Source of the DNA: CALOCN01 sp942491735
GTDB lineage: Bacteria; Eisenbacteria; RBG-16-71-46; JABDJR01
Length of the DNA: 8,894 nucleotides
Direction: 5' to 3'
Assembly: GCA_942491735.1 (NCBI GenBank)
Contig: CALOCN010000015.1
Location: 1 to 8,894 of the forward strand
A program made the translations under genes and the position numbers. The notes beneath the pieces are model-generated. The model saw only the letters and a program-made list of their open reading frames with translations. It was not told the origin of the DNA and searched no databases. Below are positions 1-7,291 of this stretch, one piece after another (position 1 is the stretch's first letter; every line of letters starts with the position of its first letter).

Positions 1-196
1 ATGTCGGACCATCTGCGTACGCTCTCGTCACCCGAGCCCAGCCCGACCTGCGGTGAGACCAAGATCCTGGCCGGCCATAGGATTCGAGGTCAGCCATTAC
101 CTCGATCGGGTGTGCCCCGAAGCAGGCGCCGGGGACCAAAACGATAGCCCCTCCGACGGCCCCGAGCCCGAATAGAAACGAACAGCCAGCCCGGAC
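1..196. other. Unassigned left edge
   Basis: No gene can be assigned here. On the minus strand one frame stays open from about 187 to the window edge. It begins with a hydrophobic, glycine-rich stretch (FLFGLGAVGGAIVLVPG) that could be a membrane segment of a gene continuing to the left. An open frame of 62 codons is weak evidence in DNA this G+C-rich. The plus strand carries stops in all three frames before 197, so the upstream part of the following cyclase gene is either absent or hidden by frameshifts. Confidence 0.3.
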
Positions 197-1850
197 GTGT
201 TGTGGCTGTTAGTAAATTCCTTGTTGTTCCTCTCGAGCGCGTCCTACGGCGGGGCAATTCAGCGCATCGGCCCCTGGCCTCTGCCCACGTCGCGGCGGCG
301 GCCATTGTCGAGCTTCATCCATGCCGGCTTCCGAAGCCCGGGCCACCCCGTCGAGCGTGGGGAACGCCGCAGCGTCCTCCTCGACATCGGGCGGATCCTG
401 GCGGGCACATTGAGCGCGGACGACTTGTACGCGGCGGTCCATCGTGAGACCTCACGCGTGCTGCAGGCGTCCGGGTTCTATGTTGCGCTCTACGATCCGG
501 CGCTGGTGACAAGCGCCACCATCGTCTATTTCTCGCCGACCGCGGCGAGGTGCGGCGTGTCCACGTCACGTTCCAGGGGGTCGGAGAGCGAGGTCCTGCG
601 CACGGGCAAGCCCGTCCTGGTAGAGGACCGGCTGGACGACCTGTCCCTCATGCACCTGGGGGACGACGAGTCCGAAGTGACGCGCTCGGCCATCTCGGCA
701 CCCATGACCCACAAGGGACGGGTACTCGGGTCGGTGAGCGCCCAGAGCTACGCACCCAACACCTACTCCCGCGAAGACCTGGACCTGCTCCAAGGCATCG
801 CCGACATCGCCGCGGTGGCTATCGACAACGCCCAGCACATCGCGGAGCTGGAGAAGCGTCGCCGGGAAGCGGAGCAGGTGGAGGAGATCGGTCGTGCGCT
901 CACCAGTTCCCTGGACCCCAAGGAAGTGCTGGGCAAGGTGATCCAGGCGGTGCTCGGCGTCCTGAACGTGGACGGCGCGTCGGTCTGGCTGTGCGATGGG
1001 CCCATCGGGTGCGTCGCCAAGGTGGCCGAATCCGGCGGCGAGATCGCTCTTCCCCTGGGGCTCACGTGGGACCTTTCGGGGAGCCTGGAGCGGGAACTCC
1101 TCTACAAGCGGCGGGCCGTGGTGGTGGACGACCTGGCATCGTCCTCGCTGGTGCCACCGGGCTTGCGGGGCCATCTGGAGGCGGGGTCCGCCATGGGCGT
1201 GCCGTTGTTGGTGGGGGGCCGGGTCGCCGGCGTGCTCACCGAAGGCCCGCAATGCCCGTCACTTCACCGACGACGACACGGCTGTCATGCAGCGACTGGC
1301 CAGCCAGGCGTCGGTGGCCCTGGAGAACGCCCGCCTGCACTCCAATCTCCAGGCCCTGTCCCTCACGGATCCACTCCACGGGGCTGCCCAATCGGCGGCG
1401 CCTGCAGATCCACATGGACAAGGGTCGTCGCCGCACGCCGTGGCCGGAACCTGGTGGTCGTGGTGTTCGACCTGGACGACTTCAAGCACTACAACGACAC
1501 CCTGGGTCACCTGGCGGGGGACGACATTCTGCGTGCCATTGCCCAGATCCTGGACGAAGAGAACCGTGCCATGAACCTGGTGGCCTGGTACGGAGGAGAT
1601 AATTCGTCTCCCATCCTGTCGGACATCGCCGAGACGCTGGGACGGCGCCCGCCTCTACATCCGCCGCGTGACCGACCGGGTCGCCGGCGGACTTCGCCAT
1701 AAGGGAGAAAGGCGTGACGGGTGAGCATCGGCGTGGCCGAGGTCGACCGTGCCAGCATGAGGCCCATGGACGACGTGGTCGGAGCGCCGACTCGGACATG
1801 TACCGCGTGAAGGCACTGCGCCAGAAAGGACGCCGCGCGCATCGTCGTGA
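197..1850 (+). CDS. GAF-GAF-GGDEF diguanylate cyclase (frameshifted)
   Basis: A signalling enzyme predicted to make cyclic di-GMP from two GTP. The start is uncertain: GTG at 197 opens a hydrophobic run (VLWLLVNSLLFLSS) that may be the last membrane helix of a longer sensor. GAF domain 1 spans about nt 360-830 and GAF 2 about 890-1350. They are joined by a charged helix (ELEKRRREAEQVEEIGRAL). The GGDEF domain spans about 1360-1830, with LTDPL, then GLPNRRRL in another frame, then the metal/nucleotide segment FDLDDFKHYNDTLGH. The active-site motif reads GGDNSS as given; restoring one G near 1600 and removing one C near 1611 gives YGGDEFVSILSD. The position of the inhibitory-site RxxD reads RAMN, so product feedback is probably absent. 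SIGVAEVD and SDMYRVK close the domain. About ten single-base indels are needed. The stop is inferred as TGA 1848-1850, overlapping the next start. No EAL or HD-GYP domain is seen. Confidence 0.8.
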
Positions 1851-2615
1851 CCGCCGAATCCGCCGAATTCGCCGAAATCCGGGAGTTGTTGGACGTCGCC
1901 GTGGAGTTGGCCCAGGCCGCCGGCGACCACTCCCTGCGGTTCTGGTCATCTGGTGGTCCACTACGCCAAAGGCCGACGGCAACCCGGTAGCCCAGGCTGA
2001 CCGGGAGGGGGAGCAACTGATCGAGCACCTCGCCTGCTACCCCGACAACGTCCTGGGCGAGGAGTACGGCGAGGACCACCCAGGCGCTGGATCCGCTGGA
2101 TTCTGGACATCGCGACGCCACCCTGAGCTTCATGCGCGGCGTACGCCTGCACGGCGTGCTCGTCGGCGTGGAGGTGGACGGCCAGCCGGCGGTGGGCATG
2201 GGCCGCCCCGCCCTGCGCGAGGCCATCGCCGCCGGCGTCGAGCTGGAACTGCACGTGGAACGGAAATCCCTGCCGGGTATCCAGTGAAGACCCTGGAGGA
2301 CGCCGTGGTGCTCACCACGGACCTGCGCACTACCTCCAGGACAACTCCGGGCCGGGTGGCCAGTTGGTATCCCGGAAACCCGCATTTCCCACACCTGGGG
2401 CGACTGCTATGGCCACGCCCTGGTTGCCACGGGCCAGGCCGAGGTCATGGTGGACCCCATCATGAACGTGTGGGACTGCGCCCGTTCTGCCATCATGACC
2501 GAGGCCGGAGGCCGTTTCCGTCACGGAGGTTTCCCGCCCGTGTCACGGCGGGTCCGCGGTGGCCACCAGCGGGGTGCTGCACGACGAGGTCTTGCGGGTC
2601 TTACGAGGCGGGTAG
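1847..2615 (+). CDS. HisN-type histidinol-phosphatase / inositol monophosphatase family (frameshifted)
   Basis: Predicted Mg-dependent phosphatase, most likely histidinol-phosphate to histidinol (histidine biosynthesis). The inositol monophosphatase fold is shown by fragments in three frames: FAEIRELLDVAVELAQAAGDHSLRF at the N-terminus (split here as FAEIRELLDVAVELAQAAG then DHSLRF), KADGNPV.QADREGEQLI, the metal-binding LGEEYGED, WILD followed by a damaged DPIDGT motif and ATLSFMRGVRLHGVLVGVE, then HTWGDCYGHALVATG, AEVMVDPIMNVWDCA with the third metal Asp, and GGSAVATSGVLHDEVLRVL. The WGDCYGH block points to the HisN branch rather than SuhB-type inositol phosphatases. GTG 1847 is chosen because it gives the expected N-terminal helix and a total of about 256 residues, normal for the family. 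It overlaps the inferred end of the cyclase. Indels lie near 1945, 1969, 2090-2116, 2200-2340 and 2530. Other IMPase-family substrates cannot be excluded. Confidence 0.8.
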
Positions 2616-2704
2616 AATCGGATTCGGCCGGTGGCGCATCCCGCGCGCGGAGATCAACACCACGTAACCCGTAGTCCGACCAGCATTTACACTGCCAGAC
2701 CCTA

Positions 2705-3414
2705 CTACCACCCCGCCCCCCTGGGCCCCAGGTACTCCCGGACGAATTGGCCGTGCTCGGCGGCGTCCCGGGGGGAGCCCAGGTGATGGGTGGTCCCGGC
2801 GACACACCAGATGATGGCGTCGGACAACTCCAGCAGTTGGCGCACGTCGTGGCCTGACGTCACGATAGCCGTGCCCTGGTCGGCCAACTCCCGGAGGGCG
2901 GACAGCATGGTCTCCTGGTCCTTGGGTGCCACCCGGGCCAAGGGCTCGTCGATGAGCAGGCACACAGGCCGTCGGAGCATGGCCAGCGCCAGGGACGCAC
3001 GCATGCGCTCACCCCCGGAGATCTCGGAACGGGTCTGGTCCTGGATGGGGCCGAGGCCCAGGCGCTCCACCACCGCGCCCATGGGGCCACCGAACGTCGC
3101 CTCCACCACACGAAGGTGTTGGCGCACCGTGAAGCCGTGGACCAGCAGGTGGTCCTGGGTCACGAAGAAGAGCCCCCGCCGCGCCATGGCCGCCGTGTCA
3201 GGCCGTTGGCCGGGGTGTAGTCGCCGAAGATGACCACGCCGTGGTCGCCCCGGAGGGTGCCCGCTGCGATACGCAGGAGGGTCGTCTTTCCCGAACCGTT
3301 GCGTCCCATGAGGGTCACGATCTTGCCGGCCTCGCCCCAGAACGAGGCGGCGCGCAGCACCTCCCGGTCTCCGAAGCGTTTGCCGACGCCCTCGGCCCGG
3401 AAGACGTAGCTCAC
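2705..3414 (-). CDS. ABC transporter ATP-binding protein (one frameshift)
   Basis: Cytoplasmic ATPase subunit of an ABC transporter, about 236 residues. All hallmarks are visible: Walker A GRNGSGKTT (residues 37-45), Q-loop FVTQDH, signature EISGGERMR (a variant of LSGGQ), Walker B CLLIDEP, D-loop-like VAPKD, and H-loop VTSGHD. A single indel near 3203 splits it; N-terminal frame GDYTPANG continues as DTAAMARRGLFF, probably one base lost from a G run. The C-terminus (LGSPRDAAEHGQFVREYLG) is a short tail seen in stand-alone ATPases and gives no substrate clue. GTG 3414 is taken as the start because its GTGA overlaps the stop of the upstream membrane gene, implying translational coupling, and because SYVFRAEGVGKRFG is a normal ABC N-terminus. 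No full-length permease is adjacent; the only nearby membrane partner is the roughly 100-residue protein upstream. Confidence 0.85.
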
Positions 3415-3718
3415 GCCGCAGCCCACAGAAGGAGCTGGAAGGCGGCCTCGACGGCGCCCGCCACCGCCAGGACCAGCGCGTTCAGCCACCGTGGGGAGAA
3501 GCCCAGATTCGCCAGAAGGAGGTCCAGCCCCCGGGACCTCCGGTCAAGGTGGACCAGGACGGCCACCAGCGGCACCAGAGCCAGGGCCACCACCACGGCG
3601 ACCGCAAAGCCCTGCCCACCGCCCGCGATGGCAAACGCCACGTGGATCCCCACCACATCCAGACCGAGGTCGGGACCAGGTCCCGCAGGAGGGCCGGGGT
3701 GGGGAGAACGCTTCTCAT
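3411..3718 (-). CDS. Small integral membrane protein coupled to ABC ATPase (frameshifted)
   Basis: Unrecognised protein of about 102 residues. It starts MRSVLPTPALLRDLVP; after one base is restored in a C run near 3673 it continues DLGLDVVGIHVAFAIAGGG. Two or three membrane helices are visible: roughly residues 20-38, 42-60 (VAVVVALALVPLVAVLVHL), and 80-100 (ALVLAVAGAVEAAFQLLLW), with a charged loop HLDRRSRGLD between. Its TGA (3411-3413) overlaps the GTG of the ATPase, so the two are probably made together and may form one complex. ATG 3718 has no well-spaced ribosome site. A GTG at 3729 lies 8 bases after GGAGG and would be in frame if the CCCC run between them lacks one base, so the true start may be there. 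It is too short for a canonical ABC permease; it could be an accessory or half-permease. Confidence 0.6.
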
Positions 3719-3816
3719 GGGGCGCCCACGGCGAGATCCTCCAGGTACGAGAAGGACCTAACCTATCAAATGGCACAATTGTCGGTTATGACGAAACGAA
3801 ACAAGCTCAACACCCA

Positions 3817-3833
3817 GTCCCCCGGTGGGGGAC
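3817..3833. repeat. Perfect 7-bp stem inverted repeat (GTCCCCC-GGT-GGGGGAC)
   Basis: Seven paired bases with a three-base loop sit in the 195-bp gap (3719-3913) between the coiled-coil gene and the small membrane gene. The hairpin lies about 80 bases beyond the stop of the coiled-coil gene on the minus strand. No T tract follows on either strand, so it is not a classical intrinsic terminator. It could be an operator or an RNA-stabilising hairpin. The rest of the gap is unusually A+T-rich around 3755-3810, where a minus-strand promoter for the small membrane gene could lie, but I cannot pick convincing -35/-10 boxes. Confidence 0.4.
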
Positions 3834-3913
3834 GCACGAGTCGTGCCGACTGGAACGGTGGGGAATCTGCGAGGTTCTCCTTGCCACCGTCCACCCGAGG
3901 GGACAGGGGGGCG

Positions 3914-4864
3914 TCATTCGCCGGCACCGTCACCGCCAGGAGCCAGCGTTGACACCAACCCCGCCAGGGCTGCCGCCTCCTGTTCCGAACTCGCGATGAT
4001 GCGGTCGGCCACCGCCTCGATGCGCTCCAGGGGAACGCTCCCCGCCGACTCCTTGATCTGCAGCCGCTCCAGTGCGCCCAACGCCTCGCCCACCTGGGCT
4101 GCTTCGGCCACGAACTGACGGGCGATGGACGCCAAGGTGGCGCCGGCGTCCACGATGATGTCGTCGGCCTTGTCTGAGAGTTCAGACAGGCGGCGGGACT
4201 CCACGACGTCCCGTATGCTGGACTCCAACACCGAGAGCTTCGCCTCGCAGTCGTTGAAGAAGCGCACGAGGACGTCGCTGCGTTTGTCCAACTCCCCCAG
4301 CGCCTCGCTGAACTTGGCGGACAGGCGCTCCGCCGTGGCCAACTGCCCCGCGTTGACGTCGCTGTTCGGGTCCTGACTCAACCGCTCCCGCCAATACGAC
4401 TCGGACCGGCTGGCCTGCTCGTAGGCGTCCTCAGGGGTTGCCGCGCCTCGTACCACTCGGAGCCCGGCCCCATGGTGCGCTCCCGTTGAGCCTGAATCTC
4501 GGCCCGGAAGCGCACTGAGATGGCCTCGTGGATCGCCCAGGGCGCCTCGTCCACGAGCCACAGAACATGCGAGAAGCCGATTCCGATGGAGGTACCGGGT
4601 AGCCGGCTCCCCCACTGCCAGGCCCGTGACGGCGAACACCGCAGCCAGTGCCAGCGTCGCCCCATGGGCCAGATAGCTCTCGCCGAAGAGGACGTACGCC
4701 TGGATCACGCCGGCGTATCCCGCCACCAGGAGGGACGAGACGTATGGGGCCAGCCGGCTGCTTGCGTTCAGTACCGGCCGGATATCCGGGGCGTACCGAT
4801 CGACCAGCTCTTCGATGTCACCAACGTCCACCGGGTCCGGTAGCACGGGTAACTCTTCCGGCAT
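3914..4864 (-). CDS. Membrane-anchored coiled-coil protein of unknown function (frameshifted)
   Basis: Not a family I recognise. Once two single-base indels are corrected (an extra base in the C run near 4611 and a missing base near 4442) it gives about 316 residues. Residues 1-36 are acidic and soluble (MPEELPVLPDPVDVGDIEEL). Two membrane helices follow: about 39-60 (YVSSLLVAGYAGVIQAYVLF) and 67-85 (ATLALAAVFAVTGLAVG), with a hydrophobic patch near 95-110 (IGIGFSHVLWLVDEAPWAI). From about residue 145 to 305 it is a long, nearly glycine-free heptad-rich helix (for example LSAKFSEALGELDKRSDVLV, SVLESSIRDVVESRRLSEL), predicted coiled coil in the cytoplasm. The domain order resembles a structural or signalling anchor, but there is no HAMP, MCP hairpin or kinase motif. 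ATG 4864 is chosen because the soluble N-terminus starts there. A hairpin sits immediately upstream. Confidence 0.7.
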   Translation of the reverse strand: MPEELPVLPDPVDVGDIEELVDRYAPDIRPVLNASSRLAPYVSSLLVAGYAGVIQAYVLFGESYLAHGATLALAAVFAVTGLAVGEPATRYLHRNRLLACSVARGRGALGDPRGHLSALPGRDSGSTGAHHGAGLRVVRGAATPEDAYEQASRSESYWRERLSQDPNSDVNAGQLATAERLSAKFSEALGELDKRSDVLVRFFNDCEAKLSVLESSIRDVVESRRLSELSDKADDIIVDAGATLASIARQFVAEAAQVGEALGALERLQIKESAGSVPLERIEAVADRIIASSEQEAAALAGLVSTLAPGGDGAGE

Positions 4865-4868
4865 GGTT

Positions 4869-4884
4869 CTCAGCCCCTGCTGAG
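4869..4884 (-). promoter_or_regulatory. Hairpin presenting the ribosome-binding site of the coiled-coil gene
   Basis: On the minus strand CTCAGC-AGGG-GCTGAG forms a perfect 6-bp stem with a four-base loop. The loop and the adjoining stem base make AGGGG, the only Shine-Dalgarno-like sequence before ATG 4864, about 10 bases upstream. A ribosome site placed in the loop of a small stem suggests structure-dependent translation. The stem is short and could be chance. Confidence 0.35.
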
Positions 4885-4971
4885 CATTGAGTTCACGGCC
4901 CTGTGGCATGACCACGGAGCAGCCGTCGAATGGACTACGACCCCGAAGCGCAAACACATCACGGCGGGCCG

Positions 4972-5336
4972 CTAGGCATTGTCCGCATCGTCGGGGGGAG
5001 CCCCACGCCGGCGAGGAAACGTCCTCCCGGCCCACGTCCCGCATGAGTTCTCTCACCGCCGCGGCGTCCGCCACCTCCCGAGAAAGCCCCTGGTCACCCT
5101 TCAACGCCATCTCCCGCGCCAGCAGCCCCTCCCGCCGCCGACAGGTCCAGGGCTGCCAAGGTTAGAAGTGTCGCCGTGACTCCGAAGGCATCTGGGAACT
5201 GTGTGGAGAGGCCGAAGAGAAGCGCCGCACCCAGAGCGAACCAGGTGGACGCCTTGGGTTTGTTGCGCAGGGCGAGGCGAACCCCATGGGCGTTCACGAG
5301 GGCGGCGAGGACCGCCACTACGCCTTCCATGACCAC
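4972..5336 (-). CDS. Small membrane protein, unknown function (frameshifted)
   Basis: Unrecognised protein of about 120 residues. GTG 5336 or the in-frame ATG 5330 starts MEGVVAVLAALVNAHG, followed by RNKPKASTWFALGAALLF and FGVTATLLTLAALDLSAAGG: two or three membrane helices separated by a basic loop. An indel near 5130 shifts the frame. The other frame then continues EGLLAREMALKGDQGLSREV and ADAAAVRELMRDVGR, a charged amphipathic helical tail. The end is uncertain. A second shift near 5030 would give a tail ending PPDDADNA at TAG 4972-4974. Without that shift the frame runs open into the coiled-coil gene. A -10-like TAGAAT lies at 5389-5384 on the minus strand, 48 bases ahead of GTG 5336, with only a poor -35. 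No ribosome site of good quality was seen. Confidence 0.5.
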
Positions 5337-5450
5337 CGGGCGCCTACCCTGAAGGAGGAGCGTCGCACTTCCCTCATCAGCACATTCTAGACCCGAAGCT
5401 CCGGGCGGGACAGACGATTCACGCGTCCCCGCACCGCTCCCTGAGCCGCC

Positions 5451-6524
5451 CTACGCCTCCACCCCGCCTCCCCACCGACTCTGGCTCTGGGCCGCAGCCA
5501 GCCGCGCCTCGGCCATCCTGTCCGCCGCCGCGTGGGTCCCCACCCCGAGGTTGGCGGCCAGGGCAAACACCTCCCGGACGGTGTGGTAGATGTGATCCAG
5601 CGCGTCGTTCATACGCTCCAGATCCCACCCCGCGATGTCCACGCTCCCGCTGATGACGCCGCCCGCGTTGGCCACGTAGTCGGGCACGTACCGAATGCCG
5701 CGCTCGCGGAGGCGCTCGCCATGCTCGGTGCGCAGGAGCTGGTTGTTGGCCCCGCCGCACACGGCCGCCACCCGCAGGCGCCCCACGGCATCGTCGTCGA
5801 TGACCCCACCCATGGCGCACGGCGCGAAGATGTCGGCCTCCACGTCCAGAACGGCGTCCACGGCCACGGGCTCCGCCTCGTACAGCGTCACCGCGCTGGC
5901 CACCCGCTCCTGGTCCGGGTCGCATACCACCAGCCGCGCACCCAGTTCAGCGAGCTCGGCCGCCAGGTGGGACCCCACGTTCCCCAACCCTTGGATGGCC
6001 ACGGTGCGCCCGGCCAGGTCATCGGACCCCCACGTCTCGGCAGCCACCGCCTGCATGGCCCGACGCACCCCCAAAGCCGTGAACGGAGACGGATCCCCCA
6101 TCCCCCGGTTGAGCCCCGCCACGAACCGGGTCTCCTCGAACACCACCTCCATGTCCCCCGGCGACGTCCCCACGTCCTCACCGGTGATGAACAACCCCCC
6201 CAGGCGCTCCATGAACCGCCCATGGGCCCTGAAGAGCGCCGCCCGCCCCACCGGGGACGAAGGAGCCGGCCCCAGAATGACCGCCTTCCCACCCCCGAAT
6301 GGGAGCCCCGCCAATGCGTTCTTGTAGGTCATGCCCCGGGAAAGCCGGAGGGCGTCGGTCATGGCGTCATCGAAGGACCCATAGCTCCAGAGCCGGGTCC
6401 CCCCCACCGCGGGCCCCAGGATGGTGCTGTGCACCGCCAGGATGCCCACGTACCCCGTCCCTGCATCGCGGCAGACGGTCACCTGCTCGTGTCCCAGCGA
6501 CTCCAGCTCGGCCTTCAAATCCAT
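5451..6524 (-). CDS. Leucine dehydrogenase (Glu/Leu/Phe/Val dehydrogenase family)
   Basis: Intact, 357 residues, the normal length for leucine dehydrogenase. It catalyses NAD-dependent oxidative deamination of L-leucine (and usually valine, isoleucine) to the 2-oxo acid plus ammonia, in the cytoplasm. Visible residues: GGTR at 41-44, Lys68 in TYKNA, Lys80 in GGGK, and Asp117 in GEDVG, matching the catalytic lysines and Asp of this family. The Rossmann dinucleotide loop GLGNVG is at 179-184, followed by VCDPD at 200-204, whose Asp202 fits NAD rather than NADP. GGANNQ is at 258-262 and beyond, and VANAGG at 284-289. The start is supported by AGAGAG seven bases before ATG. The stop is TAG 5451-5453. 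It lies 105 bases after the Rossmann gene and may have its own promoter. Valine or phenylalanine dehydrogenase are alternatives within the same family. No frameshift is detectable. Confidence 0.95.
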   Translation of the reverse strand: MDLKAELESLGHEQVTVCRDAGTGYVGILAVHSTILGPAVGGTRLWSYGSFDDAMTDALRLSRGMTYKNALAGLPFGGGKAVILGPAPSSPVGRAALFRAHGRFMERLGGLFITGEDVGTSPGDMEVVFEETRFVAGLNRGMGDPSPFTALGVRRAMQAVAAETWGSDDLAGRTVAIQGLGNVGSHLAAELAELGARLVVCDPDQERVASAVTLYEAEPVAVDAVLDVEADIFAPCAMGGVIDDDAVGRLRVAAVCGGANNQLLRTEHGERLRERGIRYVPDYVANAGGVISGSVDIAGWDLERMNDALDHIYHTVREVFALAANLGVGTHAAADRMAEARLAAAQSQSRWGGGVEA

Positions 6525-6544
6525 GACAGGGCTCTCTTTGTGGA

Positions 6545-6571
6545 GCGTACGGGGCGCTCGACGCGGTACGC
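6545..6571. repeat. Inverted repeat GCGTAC / GTACGC upstream of leucine dehydrogenase
   Basis: Two perfectly complementary hexamers, 6545-6550 and 6566-6571, are separated by 15 bases, with centre-to-centre spacing of 21 bases (two helical turns). The pair ends 21 bases upstream of the leucine dehydrogenase ATG on the minus strand. The arrangement fits a dimeric repressor site on one DNA face, for example an amino-acid-responsive regulator. The site is inferred from symmetry only. Confidence 0.3.
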
Positions 6572-6629
6572 ACGCGCGGCTCGGTCGGAAGGTCGGCCCC
6601 CGGCCTCTCCGAAGCCAGGGCCACCTACC

Positions 6630-7289
6630 CTATCCAGCCAATCTCCCCGAGATGGCTGGGGCCTCCTGGATCAACTCGTCGTTGGTCAGTGCCTCCACCA
6701 TGAAGAGGGCGAAATCCACCCGACGGGTGAGGTTCCGCGTCAGAATCGGGTCCCCCACATGGCGACTCCAGACCGGCAGACCCTCGCTGGGCCCCTCCTC
6801 CAGGTCGCTCCCCCGGACCACCGTCCAACGGCGGTCACTGGAGAAGATCCGATTGCACGCTTCGATCTGATCGTCGAGATCCGCGAAGCGCAGCCACCGC
6901 GCGATCTTCCCGAACAGAGCGACGATCCAGCGCAGCTTGCGGGAGTACACGTCCTTCCCGTCCCGGGTGATGTGCCATCCGCACGAGAAGACGAGGCGGG
7001 CCTCGGGAGGCGCGAGGTCCAGCACGGCCTGGGCCGTGCCCGTGGAGTACTGCTGGACACCCCAGGGCACGAGCACGGCGAGCACCCCATCGCAGCCGGC
7101 GACCGCCTTCCCGACGACGTCGCGGTCGTTGGTTCGCCCTGGGATGATCGTCATCCGGTCCTTGAACTCATCGAGCTTGCCGACGCTCTCGTCCCTGCAT
7201 ACGCCGACCACGTCGTATCCCCGGGCGAGGGCGTGGCCCACCATGTACCTCCCGAGCTTTCCCGAAGCACCGATGATGCAGACCCGCAT
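6630..7289 (-). CDS. NmrA-like NAD(P)-binding Rossmann-fold protein
   Basis: Intact 219-residue protein of the atypical short-chain dehydrogenase / NAD(P)H-binding group. The N-terminus MRVCIIGASGKLGRYMV carries the GxxGxxG nucleotide loop at residues 7-13. It is followed by HALARGYDVVGVCRD, the second strand whose basic end favours NADP(H). AGCDGVLAVLVPWG is the typical strand-four block. There is no YxxxK catalytic pair in the usual place: the middle reads CGWHITRDGKDVYSRKLRW, so it may be a redox sensor or isomerase-type member rather than a dehydrogenase. ATG 7289 lies 2 bases after the stop of the DUF4386 gene and is preceded by GGAGGGGG at about 8 bases, so the two are co-translated. 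The substrate is unknown. Confidence 0.85.
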   Translation of the reverse strand: MRVCIIGASGKLGRYMVGHALARGYDVVGVCRDESVGKLDEFKDRMTIIPGRTNDRDVVGKAVAGCDGVLAVLVPWGVQQYSTGTAQAVLDLAPPEARLVFSCGWHITRDGKDVYSRKLRWIVALFGKIARWLRFADLDDQIEACNRIFSSDRRWTVVRGSDLEEGPSEGLPVWSRHVGDPILTRNLTRRVDFALFMVEALTNDELIQEAPAISGRLAG

Positions 7290-7291
7290 GA

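Noticed and set aside
90..305. Minus-strand 71-codon frame at the left edge
   Set aside because: Arg-rich translation, no ribosome site, overlaps the cyclase start.
566..1252. Minus-strand frame of 228 codons
   Set aside because: Antisense of the two GAF domains, with no domain-like pattern.
550..1602. A 350-codon plus-strand frame overlapping the cyclase
   Set aside because: Mostly Gly/Arg/Pro-rich shadow. Only two short pieces (about 550-575 and 1376-1430) carry true cyclase residues because of frameshifts.
1507..2394. Minus-strand frames of 166-295 codons opposite the cyclase and HisN genes
   Set aside because: Antisense shadows. The plus-strand frames carry recognisable GGDEF and HisN motifs, while these carry none.
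2641..2650. Palindrome CCGCGCGCGG between the convergent genes
   Set aside because: Ten bases of alternating G/C is expected by chance here. No T tract makes it a terminator, and no other structure was seen in the 89-bp gap.
5352..5360. Excellent plus-strand ribosome-site sequence AAGGAGGAG
   Set aside because: No plausible plus-strand start or gene follows; it is by chance in a gap between two minus-strand genes.
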